Shown here: one piece after another, positions 24,490-36,999 of the stretch | Position numbering within the stretch: position 1 is the first letter of the stretch | How the letters are laid out: each line of letters begins with the position of its first letter | The notes under the pieces: generated by a model | The model's database searches: none | Told to the model about the DNA's origin: nothing | Seen by the model: the letters and a program-made list of their open reading frames with translations, nothing else | Made by a program: the position numbers and the translations under genes | DNA from: Lepidurus packardi | Taxonomy: Eukaryota > Arthropoda > Branchiopoda > Notostraca > Triopsidae | Direction: 5' to 3' | DNA length: 64,000 bases | Assembly (NCBI GenBank): GCA_023053545.1 | Contig: JAKZAN010000004.1 | Location: 12,003,235-12,067,234 of the forward strand

Positions 24490-25750
24490 TATTAGGATTG
24501 TTATTGAGTACTTTAAAAGGGCGAAAACTAGGTAAATTTGTCTACAAAGTTATAAACTTTTCAAGAAGGCTTTTCAAGAGTTGAAGGCTGAAATGGGTAC
24601 CCATTTTTCTTAAGGTATTTTATTGCCGTCAGAAGCTATTCCATTCGACATCGATTTGTTGTCCTAATGCAATTAGCGTCCTTTTTCCCCGTTCTATCTA
24701 TTCTTTTTTGCTTTTGCGTCACTTCTAAAGCTTGGTTTTAGCAGCGCGTTGCTTTTCCTGTTCAGTGTTCACTTTCAGTTTATTATCAAGAACATTCGAG
24801 GCAAAAAAATAACACAAGTTTATCGCTTCTTGTTGCCCGGGATGGAAAGTTTTCAACTCCCTGATGAGTTGGATAAGTTTCTAGCCCATGCCAAGGCAGT
24901 TTACACCGGTTTTTAAAAGCCATTTGATGGGGGGAAATAAGGAGAAAAGAAGCGCAGAAGTAAGAAAAAAGGGGCAGTTTTACTACATGGTGATTCGTAT
25001 TCCTTTAACTGCCTGCATAAGTAAGTGGTATTTCCGATTTGGGCGAAGGGTAGGAAGAAAAAAGCATACATAACCGTACGGAATCGAAAGCAGGTGAGGA
25101 TCACGTGCTTAAGTCTAGCTGGTTACCGTTTGGACGCTGCAACGTGGCGCGAATGGCGCCAAGTTTGAATCGCGAACGCAGCGCCCCTTTCAACCCGTAA
25201 CCGTCCACTCACCGCCACGCTCCTGAAACGTTCTAAATTACAAAATACGACAATTATTTCAGCTTTTAAGGGCTATTTTAAGATTTCATAGACTCCTTTA
25301 ACCTTTTACTGAACATAGATAGTAAATTCTGAAAGTGTTTCATACCTAAGAACGTCTTACTTAGATTAAAAACAATACATTTAAATTAGAAAGGCGGCAA
25401 GTCATGCCTACTTAATGTCGTTGTTGCTAGGTGGCGTTGGGGTTAAGTTTTGAACTCGAAAAACCGGTGAAAACCCGATTAAAAAACAAAACAAAAACCA
25501 GTATGGCTGCGTTGTGATGAAAGTTCCTTGCCTTTCGTAAATTTTATATAATATTAGACGACATGGAGCGTGCATTGTGATTTTAAAGTGTGAAAGTTTC
25601 CAAGCTTTAGTATGTTTCATCCAAAACGCTTGACAAGCGCCTAAATTGTGACTTTGCTCGTCGTAAAATTGTAAATACAATATTAATTAATTAATACCGT
25701 TACGAAATGCTTGCGTTATTTCTTATTTTCCTAAATCGCATGCTCTTTTT
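24490..25750. other. Spacer with a small CpG-rich segment
   Basis: No supported exon. About 25,080-25,210 is CpG-rich with a B-box-like word (AGTTTGAATCGC), but no cloverleaf. If the next gene has a 5' untranslated exon it may lie here. Confidence 0.35.
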
Positions 25751-25756
25751 AATTAG

Positions 25757-26276
25757 GTTTTATAACAGAAGAAGGAAGCAAAAGACCAATTCAAGTCATT
25801 CAAAGAATGAAACTAGTGTTGGAAAGCACTGTTGGAGGCCAAGCATCAGGTTATTTACACCTGGAATCTTCTGAACACGAGCCAGTTCAAACACTGCTGG
25901 ATAGTTACTGCGACAATAAAGTAAAACCTTGTTTTCAATTTTGGAATGTTAAAAAAATGAGAATGGATTGATTAGCGTTTGTTTATCGCTCTAGGAATTG
26001 GGTAGTGACGCTTCCAAATCGTATAGAATTAAAACCAGGGATGGATTCGTACTGGAAAACTGCAAATCGTTGGCTCACCAAGGGATCAACGATGGCGATG
26101 TTCTCTACGTGACCATCGAAGGACGCGAAGATTCTGCTTTTGGCTTCTTCAACTGGTGGTATTTCGCTATTGGAGCCTTAGTAATCGGCTTGGGAGGCTT
26201 ATCCTTGGCTGTGGGACTCTACACGAGCAAAGGGCCTGCTCCTTTCGACGTAAGTCATGCATTTACTCTTCCTTAG
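25757..26276 (+). CDS. Small ubiquitin-like domain membrane protein, two exons seen
   Basis: Exon A is 25,757-25,920 (acceptor AATTAG, donor GTAAAA). Exon B is 25,995 to a GTAAGT donor at 26,250, or to the stop at 26,276 if that donor is unused. An ATG at 25,807 starts MKLVLES, which looks like the first strand of a ubiquitin fold. A helix-like EPVQTLLDSYC, then a strand SYRIKTRDG, then the L-A-x-x-G-I-x-D-G-D-x-L-Y-V pattern follow, all typical of ubiquitin-like domains. After this come an acidic linker, an aromatic FGFFNWWYF and about 25 hydrophobic residues that read as one membrane span, then GPAPFD. I do not recognise the family. Upstream exons may exist. Reading through the donor adds only six residues after the Asp. 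The 3' end is convergent with the protease homologue 190 bp away. Confidence 0.6.
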
Positions 26277-26466
26277 CACTGATTTAACGTTTTTAAGCGT
26301 TTAGCATCCTCTTTTTAAGTCAGTTTAGGTTCATTTTAGGCTGTTTTTAGAGCAAATTTGAATTTTTGCTTTATTATAACTTATGGAAAACGAACAAAGT
26401 ACAGAACAGTGGTTTGACACACAAAAGGGGTGCGAAAACAGGTGGTTTTAGGCTCACTGAAACGAA

Positions 26467-29400
26467 TCATACTAATTGTTTCCGGAAAAAGTCCGGTTGC
26501 AGATTCATTTTCCCAGTGACTTGGGCTTCAATCCAAGGCGTCAATTTAGGGATATTGGCGTACACGCCAGGCACGCCATTCTCGCCACAGCCAATTCCCC
26601 AAGCAACAATCCCCACTTGAACATAGCGCTTAGGATTGCTGGTACCTGGTACGGGGCATACCAAAGGCGATCCTCCGTCCCCCTATTTCACCAATTTCCT
26701 TTTAATTTTTGCATAAATTGAGGGAAGTCAAGCGCAATAACCAGAAAATGAGACCAGGACAAGCGAAAGTGAAGAGACAGAAGGCGTAAAAGGGTTAAAA
26801 AGAGCAGGATGGTAGATCAAGATCAAGAAGGCCAATTTAATGTCATTTTAGACGATTTACCTTGCAAGTATCCTTTCCAGCTTCGCCTCCTGCGCACAAA
26901 AAGCTGTCGTGCAAACGGAAATTGGCTCCCAGGCGAGTTTTCTTCAAACTAGCTTGACAAGTCTCAAAAGGAACGACGGGCAGTTCCACTTTCTTCAGAA
27001 TATGTTGGTATTTTCCAGCTTGACCTATGGGAAAAAGCGATTTCAGCCATTAAACATGCGGGAAAACAACAAAAACAGCGAAAATGGAGAATTTTTAGTT
27101 TAAAAAGTTCAATATTGACAATTGAGTTTAAAATAGATTAGCATTGGCTTACCAAATTGATCTTTGCCCCAGCCAGTAGCGAAACAACGAGCTCCATCAA
27201 AGATTTGATCGGCTGGAGGCAAACAGATGGTTTCAGCCTCAGGGCCTAAACTGAGTGGCGATTCCAAAAAGAGCAAAGCCACGTCATTGAACAAAGAACC
27301 GCCTTTATAGTTGGCGTGAATGATGGCGTCAACCACTCGACGGTCTTGATGAGGGAAGAATTCGTAGGCAGATTGCGTGTCCCATTCACCGACACGAACC
27401 TTGAGACTTTTCGGATCTTTCCTACAAGGTCAAAAATAAGACTAATTGGTACTGGCATTTCATAGTGGAACTTGTTTCGTAGAGGAAGTAACATTTCCTA
27501 GCGGAACTTGGTTCGTGTTCTTATGAATTGGGCGATAGAGAGGGAAAACCAAGCGAATTTGGCCATTTTTGGTGGGAAAAACGTTCAAAAGCGGAAGTAT
27601 TTATTCCAGTTCTCTAAAAAAGAAAGGGCTTCCGGTTGTTGGGAACGGGAAGTAATTTGTTTTTACTTAAAAAATAACATAATAGGTCGAATAATCGTAT
27701 AAAAAGAGCATGTTTTTGCTGGAGAGATCGTATTATTGCCAACTCGGGGCAAATTTCAGATAGCGAACTTCTAGAACGTTAAATGAAGCAAAAGACGAGC
27801 ATGTTCATGGAATGCATTAAGATTTTTAGTCAATTTGTGCGAAATCTTCGATTAAAACGATAATGTATCGATATAATGTAACTTTGATTAAAATGATATT
27901 TCGATATAATATAGCCACAAAGAACGATAATAACGACTTATTATTATTAGTAATAACAAATTTAACAATATAAAGTTAGTAAGATACCGATAATTTGACT
28001 GACTAAACGAAAAGTAACGACTTATTATTATTATTGTAATAATACAATTTGTGCGAAACCTTCGATTAAAACGATAATATATCGATATAATGTAACTTTG
28101 ATAAAATGATATTTCGATATAATATAGCCAAAAAGAACGATAATAACGACGTATTATTATTAACAATAACAAATTTAACAATATAAAGTTAGTAAGATAC
28201 CGATAATTTGACTGACTAAACAATAAGTAACGACTTATTATAATTATTATAAATAATAATAAAACATTTAGTAAATAACAGTCAAGTAAGATATCGATAT
28301 AACATAACTTCAATTGAAGTGATACGAATATCGACATAAAAAGCAACTAAAACGATAAATAACGACATTATGTATAATAATAACAACAAACTTAATAACA
28401 AGTTTAGTAAGATAGTTTATTATTATTAATTAGCTTTATTATTTTTATTATTGGGTTACTAATAAGCATCGGTTCGCTAAAACGTACCCTGCGATGCAGT
28501 GAGCGGCAGTAAGGACAACTTGGGCGTGAATCAATGATCCTCCGCACTGATAGGCCTCGATTTCCTTGCCGGTAGTAGAGGAAATCGTTGGCTTCAACAC
28601 AGCGACCATCCAAGGAAACTCTCCGTATTGAGCTTCATTCTCTTTAAAGTTCGCAATCCTTACATTAATTCCATCCGGGTTCCTAAGTCCGCAAGTAGGT
28701 TGGTACACTGACGGACCTGTCCAACAATTCAATCAAAGCACACATAAGTAATCTAAATAATATATCAAACGTCCAAGAAAGACTAAAAGGCTTATTAAAG
28801 GCTAAAATCCTATAATAAAAAAAATCAGAAAAATGAAATCGAAATATTTGTAAAAAAAAATCAATGAAAGAAGGTATATTACTGGGAGGAGGCAGGACGT
28901 CAGGTACTTTCTCGGTTTGTGGCGAAGTACAACACACTTCGACTGATCCAGGACAATTTCCTCCCACTAAACCAGAATCTACCGCATCAGGAGGCGGGGC
29001 TTGACGACGAGTGACGACGTGAGTGGATAAAATCCCCGCTGGGTTACGAGTCCTATTTCCTGTCAAATTGAGAAATCTTTTAGGAAACCAATCTTTATCT
29101 TACATTGATCTACAACCGAATCACACTGCTTTTTTTAAAAAAAAAAAAAATCGATGGTTTAAACTAGTCCAGATTTATTTCATATTTCCTTTTTAGAGAG
29201 AGATTCGTTTACCTTTCCGAATATCGATGATCCCAGCGCCATCTGTGATAATTTGACCTTCTAGACACAAATAGTAAGGCACACAAATGCATTTGCCAGG
29301 ATGAGGCGATGTTTTGCCTGCATTCTCAGGGCCGTTCGCTAAGATCGCTTCCACAATCGCAGGATCGATGGTAGTCGCACCTTCAAATAAAGAAATAATT

Positions 29401-30293
29401 TTAAAAAAAATAATCATTCCTAGTCAAGTCCCCGTTTCCTCACACAAAATTCAACCATTTCTATCCCATTTGGCCCAATGACTCAATGTTCCAAGTACTC
29501 AAGTACATTGAAGCATTGAACCTACATCTAAAGTGCATTCTTGGTACTCGAGTACGTTTTCGAAACTATTCCAACTGAAGCTATTCCAAACAATTCCAAC
29601 TTTCAGTTAATTTCTTTATGAATTTCTAAAAACTTTCCGTTCCAAGTACTCAAGTACATTGAACCTACATCTAAAGTGCATTCATGGTACTCGAGTACGT
29701 TTTCGAAACTATTCCAACTGAAGCTATTCCAAACAATTCCAACTTTCAGTTAATTCCTTTATGAATTTTTCCGTTCCAAGTACTCAAGTACATAGAACCT
29801 ACATCTAAAATGCATTCTTGGTACTCGAGTATTGCATTCTTGGTACTCGAGTACGTTTTCGAAACTATTCCAACTGAAGCTATTCCAAACTGTTCCAACT
29901 TTCAGTTAATTTCTTTATGAATTTCTAAAAACTTTCCGTTCCAAGTACTCAAGTACATTGAACCTACATCTAAATTGCATTCTTGGTACTCGAGTACGTT
30001 TTCGAAACTATTCCAACTGAAGCTATTCCAAACTGTTCCAACTTTCAGTTAATTCCTTTATGAATTTCTAAAACTTTTCTTTCTTTTCAGTTTGGGGACA
30101 TCATTTTTGATTAATTCCAGCATTTGCATTCCTTACTTTGACGGCCGTCCACCGTAAGACTAGCAGAAGTGCTTTTGTTCAGCTTTGCCCACCAAAAATC
30201 TCCATCTTCTTGCCTTCTATTCCTTCCAGGCACTGATTGCACTACTGCGAGAAAAACGCTGAACGCGCACAATAATCTAACTAAGGCCCACAT
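26467..30293 (-). CDS. CLIP-domain serine protease homologue (inactive, CLIPA/masquerade-like)
   Basis: Seven exons, read right to left: 30,137-30,293; 29,213-29,380; 28,883-29,059; 28,488-28,716; 27,153-27,421; 26,861-27,024; 26,467-26,682. They join in frame to 459 aa. Residues 1-20 are a signal peptide ([11 protein letters not shown] start), so the protein is secreted. A CLIP domain follows: CICVPYYLC, then DGAGIIDIR, then [10 protein letters not shown]. The trypsin-like domain starts near FPWMVAVL. It keeps the His (TAAHC) and Asp (NDVALL) but has GDGGSP where active enzymes have GDSGGP, so the catalytic Ser is Gly. In insects and crustaceans such homologues are cofactors in prophenoloxidase activation and immune cascades; that role here is inferred from the family. 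Intron 1 contains a tandem repeat and intron 4 an AT-rich one. Confidence 0.92.
27845..28300. repeat. AT-rich duplication, about 214-bp unit, in an intron
   Basis: ATTAAAACGATAAT at 27,851 recurs at about 28,065, followed in both by ATTTCGATATAATATAGCC and CTTATTATTATT blocks. A partial third copy follows. It lies between exons 4 and 5 of the protease homologue. Confidence 0.75.
29490..30085. repeat. Intronic tandem repeat, 134-165-bp unit, four copies
   Basis: AAGTACTCAAGTACATTGAA recurs (with small changes) at about 29,493, 29,644, 29,778 and 29,943. Each unit has GGTACTCGAGTACGTTTTCG, whose GTACTCGAGTAC is a 12-base palindrome, then ACTATTCCAACTGAAGC and CAACTTTCAGTTAATT. The third unit has a local duplication of the palindromic part. 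It fills intron 1 of the protease homologue. Confidence 0.9.
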
Positions 30294-30459
30294 GGTCTAC
30301 ACAATTTTGAAGCGATTTTCGGGTTAAAGTTTCGTAGGAAAAGCCGCTCAATGTCTTCGGATTTGATTTTAGGGTCGATTTTTCGGAAGTCGACAAAGTA
30401 GTTGGTGTCGGGAGCTGAGCTGTTCCACAACTGCGTCGTTCACGTACCCAAACGTTGCT

Positions 30460-30500
30460 CATTTGAAAGACCTGTTCTTAGCATGTTTATATACTCTCCC
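30460..30500 (-). promoter_or_regulatory. Likely core promoter of the protease homologue
   Basis: On the minus strand TATATAAA (30,493 down to 30,486) is followed 29 bases later by TTTCAAA, whose A at 30,464 is a plausible start site. This gives a 5' leader of about 170 nt before the ATG at 30,293 with no intron needed. Confidence 0.5.
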
Positions 30501-30509
30501 CGAAGGCCC

Positions 30510-31915
30510 TTTTTTTCAGGGGATTTTCCTTTTTCTTTTTTTCGTGTTGGGTCTTGTTTTGTTTTAGAGTCGATTCGTACTCCGATCATTGTTCTCTGGA
30601 GTTTTCCAACACCTGGGTAATTCCCGTAACCGTGAACTAGAAAACGATCAAAGAGAATTGTCATTCGAGCCATCACATTCGTACCAAAATGCGGTTTCAA
30701 TTGGGGTTTACAGTAACTTTCGCAACGCTTTTCTGTAAAGATGTTATGAATGTGGAGATATTGATATTGCAATATCGATACTGCAATTGATACTGCAATA
30801 TCGATACTGTATCGAAAAGAAAACGCGAATTCAAGTAAATACATTAAAGAGGACATTTATAAAAGCAAACCGGTTAATTAGGTTCCAATCTAATGAAAGT
30901 ATTATGTGGCAGTTTGATGCGTTGAGAAGTAGACAATTTATATACAATAGAGAAACTGATTAACGCAATATATATATAGGTAAACTGATTAACGCGTTTT
31001 AGAGGACTAATTGTAATGAAAATAGATTAATGTAAGTTTTCTTTACAAAGCAGGTCAATGGATTGAAATACTTGCGGGCGATTTGGAGTTAACCAGAGTA
31101 TTATGGCGAGGTTTAATGAATTAAATTCGTTTATTTCTTAGATTTTAAATTCGATTTCAATAGTCCGCGTCAATTTTCATTGTTTAGATTTACAGGGAAA
31201 ATGTTAACTGGAGAATGTATATGAATCACAGAGGATCCAGGATTATTGGCATGTGTGAAGAACAAAGAATGGAAGAAAAAGACGGAATGGCTGGGATGGA
31301 TAGTGTTGATGCCAAAACTTTCTCTTCGGATGAACATTCGTATGTATGAAGGAGTGTTACTAAGGTGACTTGGCAGTGTTGGGAGGTCTATAGGTCTTTT
31401 CAAACCAAGGACAACTCGTAACAACTTTACCTGAAATTATCAAAACAAAAGGTGGATGGGGAAAACCCAAACTCAAAAAACCGGCTTTTAAAGTGTTAGG
31501 AGCTCTATTATTTGCGTATGTTATACTGTTGGATCCCTCTCCCCATAAAGACATGGGAAAGAAAGAAGTTTTTCTTCTTGGAAGTCATCGAAACTTCTTT
31601 TAACGCTCATTTACATCGTTTTTTTTATTATGATTGCTTGGGTTCTTGGAAAGGTTTTAGCATTGGAAAGGAAACTATTATGATAAGAGTTCTATGCCAA
31701 TTGTGGGACAAAATGTTCTTAGAATTGACAATTTTTGTATTTTTATTTCACGAGTTGTGTTTTTCTTTGGATTTTCTGTGCTATTTATTTATTTAACTGT
31801 ATTTATTTAACGGTATTTATTTATTTAACTGTTTTTTTCTGTGGTATGTATTTATTTAACTATTTTTCATTGGATTTTCTGTGGTATTTATTTAACATTG
31901 TGGAAATTTTTTCTT
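30510..31915. other. Spacer before the ecto-apyrase exons
   Basis: The first coding exon of the downstream apyrase should be here or hidden by a long intron, but I cannot fix it. A candidate at about 31,460-31,530 encodes basic residues followed by VLGALLFAYVILL, a membrane-like stretch, but it lacks an in-frame ATG and a certain donor. The stretch 31,735-31,900 is T-rich low complexity. Confidence 0.4.
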
Positions 31916-31920
31916 TATAG

Positions 31921-34900
31921 TATGGTGTGGTGATCGATGGAGGCTCTTCGCATACGTCTTTTTATGTTTACAAATGGGAAGGTTCCAAATGGAGAGGGAC
32001 TGGAGTGGTCAAAGAGATCCAAACGTGCACCGTTCACGGTAAATATTGGCATTTTCATTGTATTTATTTTAATTTTTTTTTTTATTGACAATAGGTGTAA
32101 AGAGTGAAGCATTTTTTGTCCTATTTTTAGGATAGTTTTATTATGTATTTTATTTTTTGTATGGTGTATTTTCCTTTGTTGTCGAGCGAATGACTAAGCG
32201 GGGAAATCTTTAGAATCTAATCGTGTTTTGTGGTTTTCCGTTCTTCAGATGACATTGCCGCGTATTCAGCCAAAATTAACGAGATCGGAAATATGTTCCT
32301 CCCGTGCATGAATCCGGTGTTGAAAGCCATTCCGACAGCTGAAAGATCCGCTACACCTGTCTATTTTGCCGCCACGGCTGGCATGCGCTTACTCAAGTAA
32401 ACAAATTCATGAGAATTTTTTTTATAGAACAAAAAGTGTTAATTTCCCTATCCGTTCGTCGTTTTTTCTTTCTTTTTTTGTTCGTTTGGGATGGTTTTTG
32501 TATGCGGGACCTCAATTTGTAGTATAACCAATCCATGGGCGGCGCAATTGGTTTTAGAGGGCGTTAGGAACGTATTGATGCAATCCGGACTGGTTTTCGA
32601 GTACTCCCAAGCCGAGATTTTACCCGGAGACGAAGAAGGCCAATTCAGTTGGGTTACAGTCAATTACCAGCTAAATAATTTGGGACCACATGTGAGTATT
32701 TAATGTTCTTCTCCGTTTATTTTTCTTGTCTTGTTCCCGTGTACCTTAGCTAGATATAAACCGTTATCATAGGGAATTTCGGAACAACTTTTTGCCAAAA
32801 AAATAAACAGGATATTTAGTAGAAAAATGCACGAACACAAAAGTTAAACATAACTAATCGCTAGTGCACAACTTGTGTACAAATCAATGCATAAGGTATT
32901 ACATGCATAATAAGTTAGCAATAGGCAATTGAAGTTAAACGTGGACTAGGAAAATTTCCATCGATTGTGGACTTGATACTCAACAAAGGAAATATGTTTA
33001 ACACATGTTTTCAAGCATGTAAAGGGGTTTTCGAGAAATATTGTTAGACGACATGGTGAACAGATTGTACTTTTCAGAAGCAAAACAAGCGTAGAAAGTT
33101 CGTTTTTTTTTTCTTCCGCGAAACCATAACAACCATCAGCGCCATTGTACTTTTCAGTGGCAAAATAAGCGTAGAGAACAAGTTTTTTCTTTCTTCTGCG
33201 AAACCAAAACAAACATCAACGCCATCTGTGAATGTTTTTATCAATAAGGTAAGGTTTACGGCCTTAATGTGACTTGTTATTGTTGTTATTATGGTTATGA
33301 TAACGAAAAAAGCTGGATGGAGGTTAAAAATTGGAAATTTTGCGAAACACAAACAAACATCAACGCCATCTGCGAATGTTTTTATCAATAAGTTAAGGTG
33401 TACGGCCTTAATATGACTTGTTATTGTTGTTATTATGGTTATGATTACGGAAAAAAACTGGATGGAGGTTAAAAATTGGAAATTTTGCGAAACAAAAACA
33501 AACATCAACGCCATCTGCGAATGTTTTTATCAATAAGTTAAGGTATACGGGAGCCTTCATGTGACTTGTTATTGTTATTCTGGTTATGATTACGAAAAAA
33601 ACTGGATGGAGGTTAAAAATTTGCAAATTTGCAAAACAAAAACAAACATCAACGCCGTCTGCGAATGTTTTTATCAATAAGTTAAGGTATACGGGACCCT
33701 TTATGTGACTTGTTATTGTTATTATGGTTATGATTACGAAAAGAACTGAATGGAGGTTAAAAATGTGAAATTTTGCAAAACAAAAACAAACATCAACGCC
33801 ATCTGTGATAGTTTTTATAAATAAGTTAAGGTGTACGTCCTTCATGTGACTTGTTATTGTTGTTATTATGGTTATGATTACGAAAAAAACTGGATGGAGG
33901 TTAAAAATTGGAAATTTTGCGAAACAAAAACAAACATCAACGCCATCTGTGAATGTTTTTATCAATAAGTTAAGTTGTACGGCCTTAATATGACTTGTTA
34001 TTGTTGTTATTATGGTTATGATTACGGAAAAAAACTGGATGGAGGTTAAAAATTGGAAATTTTGCGAAACAAAAACAAACATCAACGCCATCTGTGAAAG
34101 TTCTTATCAATAAGTTAAGGTGTACGGCCTTCATGTGACTTGTTATTGTTGTTATTATGGTTATGATTATGAAAAAAACTAGATGGAGGTTCGGAAATTG
34201 GAAATGAATGATGTGTTTATTATCTTGTAGGAATTTGGTGCTCGACAAGCGCGTAGTGCCGAGAGTACGTCTGGAGCGTTGGATTTGGGCGGAGCTTCGA
34301 CTCAAATTACGATGCAAATCGATGAAACCGCTGCTGTAAACGAAGTGGAGGATTTAACGCTTTATGGCAACAATTACACGGTTTATAGCCGGAGCTATCT
34401 GTGTTATGGCATCAATGAAGCTATCCGCAGATATTGGGCGCAAATTATTGTAAGTTTATCATCAAATTACTTACAAGGTTATGAAAGTTCCTCGAATTCA
34501 TCTAATTTTCCCCTTTCTTCAATTTTCCCAAAAATTATTCCTGTATTTATTTATTTATTCTTCTTGTTATTAAGATTGTTACTATTGTTATTTAATTTGA
34601 ATCTTGTTTGAATCGTTTAGTATGGAAAGTTAACTGAAGAGATCATCGAAAGCCCATGTAGTCCCAGAGGATATCTTTTCAATATTACCTTGAGCAAGGT
34701 TTTTAATTCGCCTTGTACTATGAGTATTGCGCCTAATGAGCCGGTAAGTTAATTTTGATCAATTCCGTCCTCCATTTTGTTTGTAATTATCTGAATGATA
34801 TTATTTCCCTTATTTTTTAAATGAGTTCCTGGAGTTCTGTAATGATTTTCAATTTTTTCCCCATTTTTTGGCAGTCCAAAGTGGTTTTTATAAGAGGAAC

Positions 34901-36870
34901 GGGCGATTTCGACCAATGCCAAGCTTTGGTTAGCATTTTATTCCAAGAAGACGATTGCCGGAATATTTTCCATGGAGGTGATTGTTTTGAAAGACGCGGG
35001 CAACCTACCGTCTCCAATCGTGATTTTACTGTAAGGATTCTTGAATTTATCTCTAATTATTAATTTGAATTAGTTTGAATTTATTTGAATTTATTTGAAT
35101 AAATTTGAATTTGTTTGAATTTATTTGAATTTGTTTGAATTAATTTGAATTTATTTGAATTAATTTGAATTAATTTGAATTTATTTGAATTAATTTGAAT
35201 TAATTTGAATTTATTTGAATTAATTTGAATTTATTTGAATTAATTTGAATTAGTTTGAATTTGTTTGAATTTATTTGAATTTGTTTGAATAAATTTGAAT
35301 TTATTTGAATAAATTTGAATTTATTTGAATTTGTTTGAATTTGTTTGAATTAATTTGTATTTATTTGAATTAATTTGAATTAATTTGAATTAATTTGAAT
35401 TTATTTGAATTAATTTGAATTTATTTGAATTTATTTGAATTAATTTGAATTTATTTGAATTTATTTGAATTTATTTGAATTTATTTGAATTAATTTGAAT
35501 TTATTTGAATTGATTTGAAGAATTATTAATTTGAATTTATCTCTAATTATGTTTCCTATTTTTTTTGGTGTTTTTTTTTATTAAGATATTAATGTTTATG
35601 AATTTCTTGGTTATTGATTCAGTTTTCTTGGTTCTTTCCCAGGCATTTTCTACGTATTATTATGTAGCCCAAGATTTAAATGTTACTGCCGAGACCACGT
35701 TACAAGAGTTTTACAACACGACGCAGCACATTTGCGCCTTAACGTGGGAAGAAATGCTGCAAATCCCCATTTTATGTAAAAACACCTTTAAAAAAAGCTC
35801 CGAAGAACTCTTATTTTTTTAAAAAATTTATTGATTTCTAGATCCGAGCCGATTTGTTACACTGCATTTATGCTTGGAGTCGCTCTTCGTATACGACTTG
35901 CTCGTCCTGGGCTACGGATTCGATGCAGAGTCGTGGCGAACCATCAAATTCGTCCAAGAAGTAAAGATTCTCATACCCTTTCAAATAAAATTTCAAATAA
36001 AATCAAAATAACTAAATAAAATAAAATAAATAAAATCAAAATAAATCAAATCAAAATAAATAAAATAAAATAAAAATAAATAAAATAAAATCAAAATAAA
36101 TCAAATAAACTCAAAATAAATAAAATCAAAATAAATAAAATAAAATAAAAATAAATTTCAAATAAAATAAAATTCTCATACCCTTTTCTCATATTCTCAA
36201 AGCTGCATTATTTCAACTGTTTGGGGTTCATTTTCATGACTATTTTTTCTTGCTGGTTTATGTTTATCGATTATTGAATTTAATGGATAATAATGGATTC
36301 TATTGTATATTTAGTATAAATTGAGATAGTTCGATATAGTTAGATACTAATGCAACGTTGTATTTGGGATTAGATTGATGGAAATAGCATTGGATGGTCT
36401 TTGGGTTACATGACGGAGCAAACCAATGCGTTGGCACCTTCGCTTCCACAGCCGTTATTGGTCACTTCAGCCTTCGCAGCCTTAGCTGTGCTCTTTTTGC
36501 TCTTTCTGGCCATTGGTGCCTTGCTCACATTCCATTCGTGGCGTATGAGGACCGCCAAACAGGCGTACAACAGGTTAGATTCCTAAAAAATCGACGCTTT
36601 TTCTTGTGAATTGTGACCGTTTAATCAAAAAGACAGCGAGTTTTTTGTTAAAAAAAAACGTGTCGATAGTTGTAGTTGGAAATTATTTCCTAGCTCACAA
36701 GCAAAAATTATTTTTTTATTTTTTAATTTTTTTAGAATTTTTTTTAAAGTTTTTATTTGATTCGTGGTTTTGGAGAATAGAACTGGACGTAGTACTTATC
36801 AATGATTTTTTGGTTGTTTTGTAGGAAGCTAGTCAAGCACTTGGATCAAGAGTTAATTCGATTCTTGTAG
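31921..36870 (+). CDS. ENTPD: Ecto-nucleoside triphosphate diphosphohydrolase, CD39/apyrase family (N-terminus missing)
   Basis: Ten exons: 31,921-32,038; 32,249-32,396; 32,523-32,691; 34,231-34,449; 34,621-34,743; 34,875-35,030; 35,643-35,775; 35,842-35,960; 36,374-36,573; 36,825-36,870. They sum to 476 codons plus stop. The enzyme removes terminal phosphates from extracellular ATP and ADP. All five apyrase conserved regions are visible: DGGSSHTS, AATAGMRLL, DEEGQFSWVTVNY, LDLGGASTQI and GWSLGYM. Near the C-terminus a hydrophobic stretch from LLVTSAFAALAVLF to LLTF is the second membrane anchor, followed by a short basic tail. The plan matches the cell-surface class (ENTPD1/2/3/8). The first exon, with the N-terminal anchor, is not identified. 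Introns 3, 6 and 8 hold separate tandem repeats. The 3' end is 130 bp from that of DDX56. Confidence 0.93.
33110..34180. repeat. Intronic tandem repeat, 144-146-bp unit, seven copies
   Basis: AAACATCAACGCCATCTG recurs at about 33,211, 33,355, 33,500, 33,644, 33,788, 33,932 and 34,078, an almost constant step of 144-146 bp. Each unit also has TTTTTATCAATAAGTTAAGG, TGTGACTTGTTATTGTT and AACTGGATGGAGGTTAAAAA. A diverged copy starts the block near 33,118. It fills the 1.5-kb intron between apyrase exons 3 and 4. The minus strand stays open for 227 codons (33,408-34,091), but this is one repeat unit translated again and again. Confidence 0.95.
35045..35525. repeat. Intronic minisatellite (TTTGAATTAATTTGAATTTA)n
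   Basis: About 480 bp of 10-base words, TTTGAATTTA, TTTGAATTAA and TTTGAATTTG, in an irregular order. Intron 6 of the apyrase gene. Confidence 0.92.
35975..36175. repeat. Intronic low-complexity AAATAAAATC repeat
   Basis: About 200 bp of AAATAAATAAAATCAAAAT words in the intron after apyrase exon 8. Confidence 0.85.
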
Positions 36871-36999
36871 CCCCCTTTTACCCCCTAAACCCCCCAAAGG
36901 AAGGCAGCATTCATTGCCGAATTTTCCCATTTGCAAAGGAGAAATTGTATTGACATATATCTTCAATTTTTGAGTCCCAAACTCAATTCAATGTGTCTT

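Noticed and set aside
31460..31530. Candidate N-terminal membrane-anchor exon of the apyrase
   Set aside because: It encodes a hydrophobic stretch after basic residues, but there is no ATG in frame and the only good donor (GTATGT) does not give a certain phase. Left as a possibility only.
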